Source: an uncultured Methanomicrobiales archaeon
GTDB lineage: Archaea > Halobacteriota > Methanomicrobia > Methanomicrobiales > Methanospirillaceae
Assembly: GCA_903832665.1 (NCBI GenBank)
Contig: CAILCG010000014.1
Span: forward strand, 398,581-462,580
DNA: 64,000 bases
Reading direction: 5' to 3'
The first letter of the stretch is position 1; every line of letters begins with the position of its first letter. The notes below the pieces were generated by a model. That model saw only the letters and a program-made list of their open reading frames with translations, was not told the origin of the DNA and searched no databases. Both the position numbers and the translations under genes were made by a program. This document shows, piece by piece, positions 1 through 8,491 of the stretch.

Positions 1-80
1 GCCGGCAAGGCAGAACGGTTGTTTCAGGGGCAGGCAGTTCTGATCACCATGCATGAGATCACCACAATCCTGTTATTTCC

Positions 81-1103
81 TCATGATGGCAAGGCCGGCG
101 ATGAGTCCGAACAGTGCAGCAATAATAGTGAATCCGGGAGTCTTTGCGGCAGACGAGGAAATGCTGCCGGATTGCATGCTGTTCGCTCGGCACTCACCGT
201 GCGGATGATCCGGGCCACCTGCTCTACGGCATCAACAACCCGGGGACCGGACCGGCTGATCAGATCTGAGTTCACCGCATATACCTGGTGATTCTTAACC
301 GCCGACAGTGACGCATACTGCAGATTGTTCATAAAGGCATCAAGAATCATATCTTTCGTCGATAGATCCATACCATTGCCTTCATTCACGAGAATGATAT
401 CAGGATTTTTCATCAGGAACTCTTCAAGCGACACCGTGCCCCATCTGTTCCGGCCGGCAAAAACATTCACGCCACCGGCACGGACGATCACATCATCCTG
501 GAGTGTATCGTTACCGCTCACATACAGTGGATCATTCCAGACCACGTGGGCAACAGTCGGCCGCTGCGATATTTGCGCAGAGGATGCAACGGCAGATAAG
601 CGGGAGGAAAGGTTTGCACTCAGTAATTCCGCCTGCGGCTTTGCTCCGGTAAGGTTCCCGATTACGCCGATATCCCGTATCATATCCGCGATATTCCGGG
701 GGGAGACCACAACGACGGGTAAGCCAAGTCCCCGGAGACGGTTTACGGTCTCCTTTGGTGTGATATCTGATGCAATAACAAGATCCGGCCGGACTGCGAC
801 CACCTTTTCTACGCTGACGGCGGAGTAATCCCCGATGGAGGGGATGCCCGTCACTTCCGGGGGATAATTGTCGACCGTGGTCACCCCAACTACCCGGTCA
901 AGAAGACCGAGCGAGGCAAGGATCTCGGTATTCGAGGGTGCCAGTGATACGATACGTATTGGCATCGCATTGAGGGTAATGGTTGCACCGGTATCATCGG
1001 TTATTGTGATGGCTGTCACGGGCAGGATAATACACCCCAGTACAACCGCCATGACAAGCAGAATTCCGGGATAAAATTCCGAAATCCTGCATACGGGATT
1101 CAT
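81..1103 (-). CDS. btuF: ABC transporter periplasmic substrate-binding protein, BtuF/FepB-like
   Basis: 340 aa ORF, N-terminal signal-like hydrophobic segment, motifs 'RIVSLAPSNTEILASLGLLDRVVGVTTVDNYPPEV', 'PDLVIASD', adjacent to BtuC/BtuD-like genes. Confidence 0.85.
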   Translation of the reverse strand: MNPVCRISEFYPGILLVMAVVLGCIILPVTAITITDDTGATITLNAMPIRIVSLAPSNTEILASLGLLDRVVGVTTVDNYPPEVTGIPSIGDYSAVSVEKVVAVRPDLVIASDITPKETVNRLRGLGLPVVVVSPRNIADMIRDIGVIGNLTGAKPQAELLSANLSSRLSAVASSAQISQRPTVAHVVWNDPLYVSGNDTLQDDVIVRAGGVNVFAGRNRWGTVSLEEFLMKNPDIILVNEGNGMDLSTKDMILDAFMNNLQYASLSAVKNHQVYAVNSDLISRSGPRVVDAVEQVARIIRTVSAERTACNPAAFPRLPQRLPDSLLLLHCSDSSPALPS

Positions 1104-1853
1104 TTATTCGGCTCCGCGAATGAGAGAGGAAAGATATCCGGTGCTCTGGTCTGCCGCAGCAAGTTCCCGCGTCTCTACGACAAGGGTTGCCTGTTGCGGG
1201 AGTCTTTTCATAACGCGGGGAAAATCGATCGTTCCGGTACCGCAGGCACTATGGTCGTCGATTGTCCCGCCATTATCGTGGAGGTGGACATGGCAGAATC
1301 CCCCGGCTGCCAGAAATTCATCGAGGTTTCCGTTGAGCCGGGCATGGCCACAGTCGAGGGTGAATCCAAGGCCGCGGTCGGTAAGTTCAGGCAGGAAGGC
1401 GGGAGTACGGAAATGGCAGCATTCCCAGCTGCCCATGTTTTCAATACAGACTTTAACCCCGTGCTCCACCTGGAGCAGGGCCAGCTCATCAAGTGAGTGC
1501 AACAGGGAGGCATAAGAGCGATCCCTGACCTGCTCGTATGATGAGAAGCCCGGGTGGACCACAAGATGTTCAGCGCCGATACGGGCGGAGACTGCCAGCA
1601 CATCTCCGAGTACTGCAATCGAAGTACTCCGCATGCGTTCGCTGACCGCAGCGATGTTAACTTCACTGCATGGCGCATGGACGCTGTACGAGAATGGGTG
1701 TTCACTGCATGGAGTGCAATCAGAAAGGAGGTCGTGCAATCCATCGGCAAGGATCTCCATGTGCGATGTCCTGGTGGAAAGAGTATCGAGGGCCCGGTCG
1801 AGCGGGTGGTCGATGCAGCAGAAGGTCGAGATGAAAAGGTGTTGTGGGGTCAA
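1104..1853 (-). CDS. sugar phosphate isomerase/epimerase-like TIM barrel protein
   Basis: Motifs 'LVVHPGF', 'VKVCIENMG', 'LGFTLDCGHARLNG', 'CHVHLHDNGG'; TTG start at 1853 preceded by GGAGTGA Shine-Dalgarno; the longer track ORF (to 2243) overlaps the ATPase gene and is not needed. Confidence 0.75.
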   Translation of the reverse strand: MTPQHLFISTFCCIDHPLDRALDTLSTRTSHMEILADGLHDLLSDCTPCSEHPFSYSVHAPCSEVNIAAVSERMRSTSIAVLGDVLAVSARIGAEHLVVHPGFSSYEQVRDRSYASLLHSLDELALLQVEHGVKVCIENMGSWECCHFRTPAFLPELTDRGLGFTLDCGHARLNGNLDEFLAAGGFCHVHLHDNGGTIDDHSACGTGTIDFPRVMKRLPQQATLVVETRELAAADQSTGYLSSLIRGAE

Positions 1854-1857
1854 AAGT

Positions 1858-3144
1858 TCACTCCGAAAATTGTTGAATTTTGTTAGGTGCTGTATCCAGA
1901 AGCCCGAGTATCCCGTTGAAACTGCCAGTGCAGTGTGCGCCGGCAGCACACAGATCCTGAAAATGTGCGGCTGCAACACCTTTGGCAAAATCATAGGAGG
2001 GAAAATCCCGGCCCTCCGGCAGGTGGACGATGATCCGCGCCGGATCAGCCTCGCGAAGCGCGATGAGGACCGGCAGGTTACCGGTCCCCACCGGGTGCAT
2101 TGAAAGAATGATACGATCTGCCCGGGAGAACAGAGATCGCATTTTTTTGAGTGAATGGGCCGGGATCTGCGAGAAAGGCAGGATCGGTATGCAGGGAATC
2201 TCCAGCGCTTTTGCCGTGAGATAATCGGTATCCGTAGTCGCAAGGATACCAGCGGTGAGGGAGAATCCTTTCCGGGAAAGGAAGTGCAGGAGGTCTGTCC
2301 CGCTTCCCCCTCCGGAGATTACCAGCACGTTAGGGATGTTGTCCGGGGCAATTCTCCCGGTTGTCACGGCAAGCGGCATGAGGAAGGTCCGCCCTGTGGC
2401 CGGGTGGACCGAAGTGATCACATCTGCACCGTAAACCTCCCGGATTTTTTCTGGCGTCAGAACATGTGAGGGTATGTCATCGGCAACAACCTGTCCGTTC
2501 CGGATCATGATGAGCCGGTCACAAAAGAGCGCGGCAAGGTTGAGATCGTGGAATACTCCGATGATCGTGGACCCGGAACCGGCGAGATTACGCATGAGAG
2601 AAAGAACTTCGGACTGGTGGGTGAGGTCAAGATGCGATGTAGGCTCATCGAGCAGGAGTACCTGGGTCTCCTGCGCAAGGGCACGGGCAATGAGCACCCG
2701 CTGCCATTCACCCCCGCTCAAAGCCCGGATTGACCGGTCCTTCAGGTGAGTGAGGCCGGTTTCTTCGAGTGCAGTATGGCACCGGGCATAATCGGCCGGG
2801 GCAAGCGCGGAAAAACGGCTGGTCCGGGCATACCGGGCCATCAGGACGACCTGAAGGACCGTGTAGGAGAACGGGCGTTCCTCATCCTGAGGGACAAAAC
2901 CGACCGCCATGCCCAGTTCTGCGGGAGTATAATCGCCGATCTCTTTTCCGTTCAATTCGAGGATGCCGCTTGCCGGTATCACGCGGCTGAACGCCCGCAG
3001 GAGCGTTGTCTTGCCCGAGCCATTCGGCCCGATGATGCCGGTGAAGGTGCCCGGTGCAAACGAACAGCTGATGGATTTGACTATCTCCTGCATGCCGTAC
3101 CCTGCATGGAGGTTCTCTGCATTGATGCACTGCCGGCCGGTCAT
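1858..3144 (-). CDS. btuD: ABC transporter ATP-binding protein (BtuD/FecE-like) with ~170 aa C-terminal extension
   Basis: Walker A 'GPNGSGKTTLL', signature 'LSGGEWQRV', Walker B 'VLLLDEPTSHLD'; extension after the ATPase core. Confidence 0.88.
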   Translation of the reverse strand: MTGRQCINAENLHAGYGMQEIVKSISCSFAPGTFTGIIGPNGSGKTTLLRAFSRVIPASGILELNGKEIGDYTPAELGMAVGFVPQDEERPFSYTVLQVVLMARYARTSRFSALAPADYARCHTALEETGLTHLKDRSIRALSGGEWQRVLIARALAQETQVLLLDEPTSHLDLTHQSEVLSLMRNLAGSGSTIIGVFHDLNLAALFCDRLIMIRNGQVVADDIPSHVLTPEKIREVYGADVITSVHPATGRTFLMPLAVTTGRIAPDNIPNVLVISGGGSGTDLLHFLSRKGFSLTAGILATTDTDYLTAKALEIPCIPILPFSQIPAHSLKKMRSLFSRADRIILSMHPVGTGNLPVLIALREADPARIIVHLPEGRDFPSYDFAKGVAAAHFQDLCAAGAHCTGSFNGILGLLDTAPNKIQQFSE

Positions 3145-4214
3145 GTGGCCACCCCCCGCTGGTGAATCAGCCAGATGAAAAACGACGCCCCGATAAATGC
3201 CGTGATGATCCCGACCGGCAGATCGGAGAAAAATGTGCGGGCAATAGTATCGGACAGGACGAGGAAGATTCCACCAACGAGGAGGCTGGCGGGAATGACC
3301 GCCCGGTTATCCGGGCCAATCAGCATCCGGACAATGTGCGGGGTGACAAGCCCTATAAATCCAATCGCGCCGGCAATCGAGACGGCGCCGGCTACAAGCA
3401 GGGTGCTGCCGCCGAGCACAATCCAGCGGACCCGGGTCGCATCAATACCGAGATGAGCGGCGGTCTCTTCGCCAAGTGAGAGGGCATTGAGGTCACGGCC
3501 CATGAAGAAGAGCAGTGCACCGGCCGGAACGAGGATACCTGCTGCAAGGAACGCATCGGATTGGGATGCATTCCAGAACCCCCCCATGAGCCAGAAGATG
3601 ATCTGGTGGACGTTCTGGCCGGCGATCGTGATCAGGAACGAGACGAGGGCTGAGAAGAAGAACGAGACGGCAATGCCGGTCAAGAGAAGAGTTTCGACAG
3701 AGATCACGCCCCGCCTGCCGGCAATGGACCAGACGATCAGGATTGCGGCCACGGCTCCAATCCATGCGAATACCGGTACAAAGAAACCCCCCAGGAATAC
3801 GATCGCAAGGGAAGCTCCCAGTGCCCCACCGGAAGATGTGCCGAGAATATACGGATCGGCCATCGGATTCCTGAAGAGTGCCTGCATCGCCGCACCGGCT
3901 ACGGCAAGGCTTGCACCGACAAAGAATGCAGCAAAAACACGGGGGAGCCGGATTCCGCCGACTATATCTGCAGTTCCCGGTGCCGTGGAGACAAAGCCGA
4001 ATCCCGCCGGGCCGGTGAAGATGCAGAGTACGATTGTCAGGACGGCAACAACGGCAAGGCAGATTATAAGCGGGATGGTTTTTGTCAAAAGTAAGATCAC
4101 TCCATCAGTTTCAGTTAACGGGGCAGAGTCCTGGGACAGCCTGATGCTCTGTATGGACCGGATGTGCGGAAGCAGCCGATCGGGCGTACCGTTGATCTTC
4201 CGGTTGCCCGACAT
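3141..4214 (-). CDS. btuC: ABC transporter permease, FecCD/BtuC family
   Basis: Multi-TM protein with 'RLPRVFAAFFVGASLAVAGAAMQALFRNPMADPYILGTSSGGALGASL' and 'GFIGLVTPHIVRMLIGPDNR'; overlaps ATPase start by 4 nt; true start may be internal. Confidence 0.88.
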   Translation of the reverse strand: MSGNRKINGTPDRLLPHIRSIQSIRLSQDSAPLTETDGVILLLTKTIPLIICLAVVAVLTIVLCIFTGPAGFGFVSTAPGTADIVGGIRLPRVFAAFFVGASLAVAGAAMQALFRNPMADPYILGTSSGGALGASLAIVFLGGFFVPVFAWIGAVAAILIVWSIAGRRGVISVETLLLTGIAVSFFFSALVSFLITIAGQNVHQIIFWLMGGFWNASQSDAFLAAGILVPAGALLFFMGRDLNALSLGEETAAHLGIDATRVRWIVLGGSTLLVAGAVSIAGAIGFIGLVTPHIVRMLIGPDNRAVIPASLLVGGIFLVLSDTIARTFFSDLPVGIITAFIGASFFIWLIHQRGVAT

Positions 4215-4275
4215 GGCCTTTCACAATCACGACAGCTCCCGCGTGAACAACCGGGGGTCGTAAGGATGCCTCCGG

Positions 4276-4641
4276 CTACGCAGTCCTACCCACGAGAGAA
4301 CGCTCCTGCGTGAGAGCAAACCGGACAAATGCGTCGCCATCTTTAAGGGGTTCGGTCGCAATCGACTTCTCATCGGCAGTGTCCGAGCGGAACATCTGCA
4401 CGCTGCCGCTCTCCTGCACAGGGCATGAGTACCGGACTTCAAGCGGGTTCTCGTGCCCGTGTATCCCGGGCTTGCGGGAATAGTTGTATGCGAATGCAAC
4501 AGACCACCGGTCTTCCTGCATGTCCACGTATACGGTTCCCACGAGCTGCTGGTTGTTGTGCCGGATCACGACTTCATCTTCGAATTTTTCGATGAGTTGT
4601 TGTGTTACTGCCTGCGGTTTGATTCCAAAAATTTTTGACAT
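4276..4641 (-). CDS. hypothetical protein
   Basis: 121 aa ORF 'MSKIFGIKPQAVTQQLIEKFEDEVVIRHNNQQL...', plausible start and codon usage. Confidence 0.6.
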   Translation of the reverse strand: MSKIFGIKPQAVTQQLIEKFEDEVVIRHNNQQLVGTVYVDMQEDRWSVAFAYNYSRKPGIHGHENPLEVRYSCPVQESGSVQMFRSDTADEKSIATEPLKDGDAFVRFALTQERSLVGRTA

Positions 4642-4695
4642 CTTCTTACCTCCATTTCCTTGATAGAATTACTGTAGTCTCATGTCATTACCGGT

Positions 4696-5658
4696 TCAGT
4701 GTGAATGCACCGGAAGGCCGTCATGGTTATGCTCCACGATATGATGGTACTCGGGCCCCGATGCCGTCACGGGATCGACGTGAATGGTTGCATCCGAAAG
4801 ATACCGGAGATGATGATGAAGTTCATGCCGGTATTCTTTTGCAATCGCGTGATCTTTTTCAACGGACAGTAATGAATCGACCGTGATATTGATCTCCGCA
4901 TGAAGCCGGTGCCCGAGCCACCGGACCTTGACATCAGTAATTTCCACCACGCCATCGACATGATCGGCAGTGTGGCGAATCTCATCGGTAACTGCCGGGT
5001 CAACGCCATCAAGAAGTCGGGTGAAGATAGTCTTTACCGAATCCCAGACGATCCAGAATATCATAACCGTGATGATGAGCCCGATCACCGGGTCGGCGAG
5101 CGGGAACCCGAGATAGACCCCGACTGCACCGATAAGGACCGCAAGGCTCGTGAGCCCGTCCGTCCGTGCATGGTAGCCATCCGCGACGAGCGCGGCACTG
5201 CCAATCTCGGTACCAACCCGGATGCGGAGCTGTGCCACGGCCTCGTTCCCAATAAACCCGATCAGTGCTGCGGCTGCCACCGCCCACAGAAAGGTCACTT
5301 CCTGCGGATGGAAGAGCCGGTCGATGGAAACGTACCCGGCTACGATTGCCGAGATCAGGATCATCAGAACCATGAACACCCCCGCGAGATCCTCGACCCG
5401 TCCATACCCGTAGGTGAAACGTTGCGTTGGTTTCCACCGGGCCAGCATGAACGCGAACAGGAGCGGTATCGCGGTGAGTGCGTCGCCGAAATTGTGGATC
5501 GTGTCGGCGAGCAGGGCTATGCTGCCGGAATAATAGACGATGATGACCTGGATGAACGCGGTAATGAACATGCCGACGAACGACCACTTCACCGCCCGGA
5601 TGCCCCGCCCGGTGGTGAGGATGGATGGATCGACAATCCCGTGCGTATGGCCGTGATG
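4696..5658 (-). CDS. cation diffusion facilitator family transporter (5' end abnormal; see cbiM junction)
   Basis: 'HHGHTHGIVDPSILTTGRGIRAVKWSFVGMFITAFIQVIIVYYSGSIALLADTIHNFGDALTAIPL' and C-terminal cytoplasmic domain; no ATG at the expected N-terminus in this frame. Confidence 0.8.
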   Translation of the reverse strand, partial: HHGHTHGIVDPSILTTGRGIRAVKWSFVGMFITAFIQVIIVYYSGSIALLADTIHNFGDALTAIPLLFAFMLARWKPTQRFTYGYGRVEDLAGVFMVLMILISAIVAGYVSIDRLFHPQEVTFLWAVAAAALIGFIGNEAVAQLRIRVGTEIGSAALVADGYHARTDGLTSLAVLIGAVGVYLGFPLADPVIGLIITVMIFWIVWDSVKTIFTRLLDGVDPAVTDEIRHTADHVDGVVEITDVKVRWLGHRLHAEINITVDSLLSVEKDHAIAKEYRHELHHHLRYLSDATIHVDPVTASGPEYHHIVEHNHDGLPVHSH

Positions 5659-5662
5659 ACGG

Positions 5663-5828
5663 ACAAGATGAAGATGAACGCCCCGCAGACTCCAAGCAGC
5701 GGCAGGTATTCCCGGTCTTTTCGCATCATCGCCCGCAATTCGAGAATTCCCATGATGAGGAACGGGAGAGCGATTATCCACCAGACGATACACCATTGCC
5801 AGGGTAAGAATCCTTCCATAATGTGCAT
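5663..5828 (-). pseudogene. cbiM: N-terminal fragment of CbiM-like cobalt transporter S component
   Basis: 'MHIMEGFLPWQWCIVWWIIALPFLIMGILELRAMMRKDREYLPLLGVCGAFIFILS' matches CbiM N-terminus and stops where CDF homology starts in another frame. Confidence 0.7.
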
Positions 5829-6013
5829 AGTAATACAGGATCAACTTTATTTGTTTTAACTAAATAAAAGTTGCTTAGTTGATGCGTACGGCCATGATCA
5901 TGAGGAAATACTCTGATATGAAACCGGGTCCGGAGAAATTTCCCACAAAAAAAAGAGAATAGATGAATGAGAGATATGGGCGATAATTTTCTCGTTACAT
6001 CCGCACGGTTATA

Positions 6014-6373
6014 TCATAAGCCCTCCCGTGCTGGCGGGTTTTTCTTCTTCAATTTCGTTGCGAGTATCGAGGCTCCGAATACTGCAATGAAGGCAAGGAA
6101 AACCCCGGCAATAATTGCGATTGCTTCGCCGGGTTTGCCCCACTCGGTTCCCAGTGTATAATCGGGAAGAGGGGACTCGTAGGAGAAGCGACCAGGGATA
6201 TCTTCTTTCACCTCAGCATTCGGCGGCGTATCTCCGGTCAGGGTCTTATCGCCCTGAATGACAAGCGCGGTACTCTCAAGCCCGTCAGGATCTCCCGATG
6301 CAAAAAATACTGCAAGCAATCCGATAAGGACTGCAATACCAATTCCGATAATGATGAACGATTTTGTCTCCAT
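6014..6373 (-). CDS. PDGLE-domain / CbiN-like metal transport protein
   Basis: 'ASGDPDGLEST' PDGLE motif, two TM segments, start overlaps stop of cbiM-like gene. Confidence 0.8.
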   Translation of the reverse strand: METKSFIIIGIGIAVLIGLLAVFFASGDPDGLESTALVIQGDKTLTGDTPPNAEVKEDIPGRFSYESPLPDYTLGTEWGKPGEAIAIIAGVFLAFIAVFGASILATKLKKKNPPAREGL

Positions 6374-7011
6374 CAGATACTCACCGCTTGGGGCAATGAC
6401 ACAACATCCGGTCTCGCTGTCGCTATCAGGTTCACCGCCGCGACGGTGATGAATCCTTCAATCAGTCCAATAGCTGCATGGTAGAGACCCATGGAGATGA
6501 GACCGGGCACAAGCGGAAATGTGCCGGCAAAATACATCTCGACCGCAGCGGCCAGTGCCGGAATAAAACATGCGAGACATGCCGCGAGAAAGATGGATGC
6601 ACTCTGGTTCCGGGTCACGGTCACCAGTCCACGGAACGAGTAAAATCCGACAAAGCCCCCGATGACTCCCATGTTGATAATGTTGGCTCCCATGGTTGTG
6701 ATCCCCCCGTCACCAAAGACGACACCCTGAATGACAAGGACCATCGGGAGAATAAACACAGCAGCAAACGGCGAACCAAGAATGATCGCGACGAGTGCTC
6801 CTCCAACAAGATGACCGCTCGTGCCCATGGTAACCGGGATATTGAATGCCTGGATTGCAAAGATCCCCGCCGCAAGTACCGCGACAAGGGGTATCTTCTC
6901 TTCAGTCATCTCTTTTCTTGCCCATCGTAAGGCGAGGGCAATAAAGACCAGGGCAATGATCCAATAGACAATGCCCTGCGTTATCGGTATGAATGCGTCC
7001 GGGATATGCAT
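6373..7011 (-). CDS. cbiM: CbiM/NikM-like energy-coupling factor S component
   Basis: 'MHIPDAFIPITQGIVYWIIALVFIALAL', 'IPVTMGTSGHLVGGALVAIILGSPFAAVFILPMVLVIQGVVFGDGGITTMGANIINMG'. Confidence 0.88.
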   Translation of the reverse strand: MHIPDAFIPITQGIVYWIIALVFIALALRWARKEMTEEKIPLVAVLAAGIFAIQAFNIPVTMGTSGHLVGGALVAIILGSPFAAVFILPMVLVIQGVVFGDGGITTMGANIINMGVIGGFVGFYSFRGLVTVTRNQSASIFLAACLACFIPALAAAVEMYFAGTFPLVPGLISMGLYHAAIGLIEGFITVAAVNLIATARPDVVSLPQAVSI

Positions 7012-7032
7012 GTGTTTTCACCAAAATGGATG

Positions 7033-7054
7033 TTACTATTATGAAATATTGTAA
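7033..7054. promoter_or_regulatory. 22-bp dyad upstream of cbiM-like gene (possible metal-regulator operator)
   Basis: TTACtATtaTgaAatATtGTAA, TTAC/GTAA arms, immediately upstream of the 7011 start. Confidence 0.3.
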
Positions 7055-7170
7055 TACGATGTAGATTAAATGTATTGCGATTTAACATTATTTTTGAAGA
7101 CTTTGTAATGATCGTGTTATCAAAATCTCTGAAAAAAGATATAGCAATTATCTTGTTCTTTATCCGGTTT

Positions 7171-7755
7171 TCAAATCCTCATCCCCGTAATCATCCCCAC
7201 AACCTGCTGCGCCGTCACCGGGTCCACCACCCGCGCCAGTACCAGCCCCGCCATCACCACAAACAATGTCCAGAATACCTTATGGACCTGCTCGTTCTTC
7301 CCGAACGCCTCAATCACAACCTCAACATTCGTCTTCATCGCCCGCTGGATCAGCTTCGGCAGGAACACGAAGAGCAGTAGGAACAGGACCGCAGCCCCTA
7401 TGAACGCAAGTGTGATATCCGCCCGGTCCGCAAGGAAGATCCCGAGCGGGACTGCGAAGACTCCGGCCAGCATCGCCGTCATCCCAACCTCGCCAAACCA
7501 GAAGTAATGCCGCTTCTCCGCGTAGTTCAACCGTTCTGCATCCGTCAGCACGGAAAGATCGAAGATGCCGAATGTATGCAGCATCCCGTACCAGACAGCG
7601 TGCGATTCATCCGGGTCCGCAACGAACCCGAGGAAGAGGATCGCGATCGGCACGATGAGAAGCAAAAGGGGGAGGTGGGCCAGCACCATGACCGCCCCCA
7701 GCAGGACGCCGGCTCCGCAGATGGCAGCCCGGGTCTGCAACTCGTTCTCAAACAT
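7171..7755 (-). CDS. membrane protein of unknown function
   Basis: 'MFENELQTRAAICGAGVLLGAVMVLAHLPLLLLIVPIAILFLGFVADPDESHAVWYGML...' several TM segments; start overlaps upstream CDS. Confidence 0.7.
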   Translation of the reverse strand: MFENELQTRAAICGAGVLLGAVMVLAHLPLLLLIVPIAILFLGFVADPDESHAVWYGMLHTFGIFDLSVLTDAERLNYAEKRHYFWFGEVGMTAMLAGVFAVPLGIFLADRADITLAFIGAAVLFLLLFVFLPKLIQRAMKTNVEVVIEAFGKNEQVHKVFWTLFVVMAGLVLARVVDPVTAQQVVGMITGMRI

Positions 7756-8245
7756 CCTCCCCGCCTCCCGGTACAATCGTGAGCTCGAAAACGGGGCTTG
7801 TGTAGCCGTGGTTTGCCGGGCGGAAGTCCCGGGCCTTTCCCGGCTGCCCGATCTTCCGGCGTGCGGTACGGATCCGGACCGTGTGGGTTCCCGGTGCCCG
7901 GGGATAGACTCTCCGGCCATCGCTGCCCTGCACACTCAGGTAACCGGGGATCTCGAACCAGTACGGCCAGAAGCGGGTACCTTTCGGAAGATTCGTTCCC
8001 CGTTCGAGATCCTGCAGCACCAGGGGGATCAGATCATCGTAGCGGACCTCAATGATAAGATCCGCATCCTCCAGCTCCGGGTTCAGATCCAGCTCGAAGA
8101 AGACCGGGCTGCGCCGGACCTCATCGAGCGTCAAGGGTGTGTCCTTCGTGAGCGGTTCAAGACCGCTGGAGGTGCCGCGGTATAACCCGGTCACGGTTGC
8201 GATCGGTCGCATCCTCGTATCTGTTCCCTCCTTATCAAATTCCAT
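7748..8245 (-). CDS. hypothetical protein, predicted beta-rich
   Basis: 'MEFDKEGTDTRMRPIATVTGLYRGTSSGLEPLTKDTPLTLDEVRRSPVFFELDLNPELEDADLIIEVRY...'; ATG preceded by GGAGGA; overlaps both neighbours. Confidence 0.65.
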   Translation of the reverse strand: MEFDKEGTDTRMRPIATVTGLYRGTSSGLEPLTKDTPLTLDEVRRSPVFFELDLNPELEDADLIIEVRYDDLIPLVLQDLERGTNLPKGTRFWPYWFEIPGYLSVQGSDGRRVYPRAPGTHTVRIRTARRKIGQPGKARDFRPANHGYTSPVFELTIVPGGGEDV

Positions 8246-8399
8246 GATAGTCCTCCTTGTGGTGTTCGTACTCGTCCCGGTGTTTCCTGAACTCCTCGAC
8301 CACTTCGTCATATTTGCCGATCTTCTGGTAGATGGCAAACAGCATCGGATAGATCGGGAGTGCAGCTCCCAGGACAATTGCCAATAGTTCGGTTTCCAT
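8235..8399 (-). CDS. 54 aa single-TM small protein
   Basis: Translated by hand: METELLAIVLGAALPIYPMLFAIYQKIGKYDEVVEEFRKHRDEYEHHKEDYHGI; stop overlaps next start; below ORF-track size cutoff. Confidence 0.6.
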   Translation of the reverse strand: METELLAIVLGAALPIYPMLFAIYQKIGKYDEVVEEFRKHRDEYEHHKEDYHGI

Positions 8400-8491
8400 A
8401 ATGGCCCTCCTGCAACAACAACGAGCAAGCCGGAAAAAGTGGTGACCGGTGGGTCGCCTCCCCTCCCGGCCGGTTCGTCATTCTGCACTGA

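Noticed and set aside
1104-2243. Full-length 379 aa ORF as the isomerase gene
   Set aside because: The N-terminal 130 aa overlap the ABC ATPase in another frame and do not look protein-like; TTG start at 1853 is preferred
3487-4263. 258 aa plus-strand ORF
   Set aside because: Antisense to the BtuC permease; shadow ORF
4900-5859. 319 aa plus-strand ORF antisense to CDF
   Set aside because: Antisense shadow ORF of a well-supported coding region
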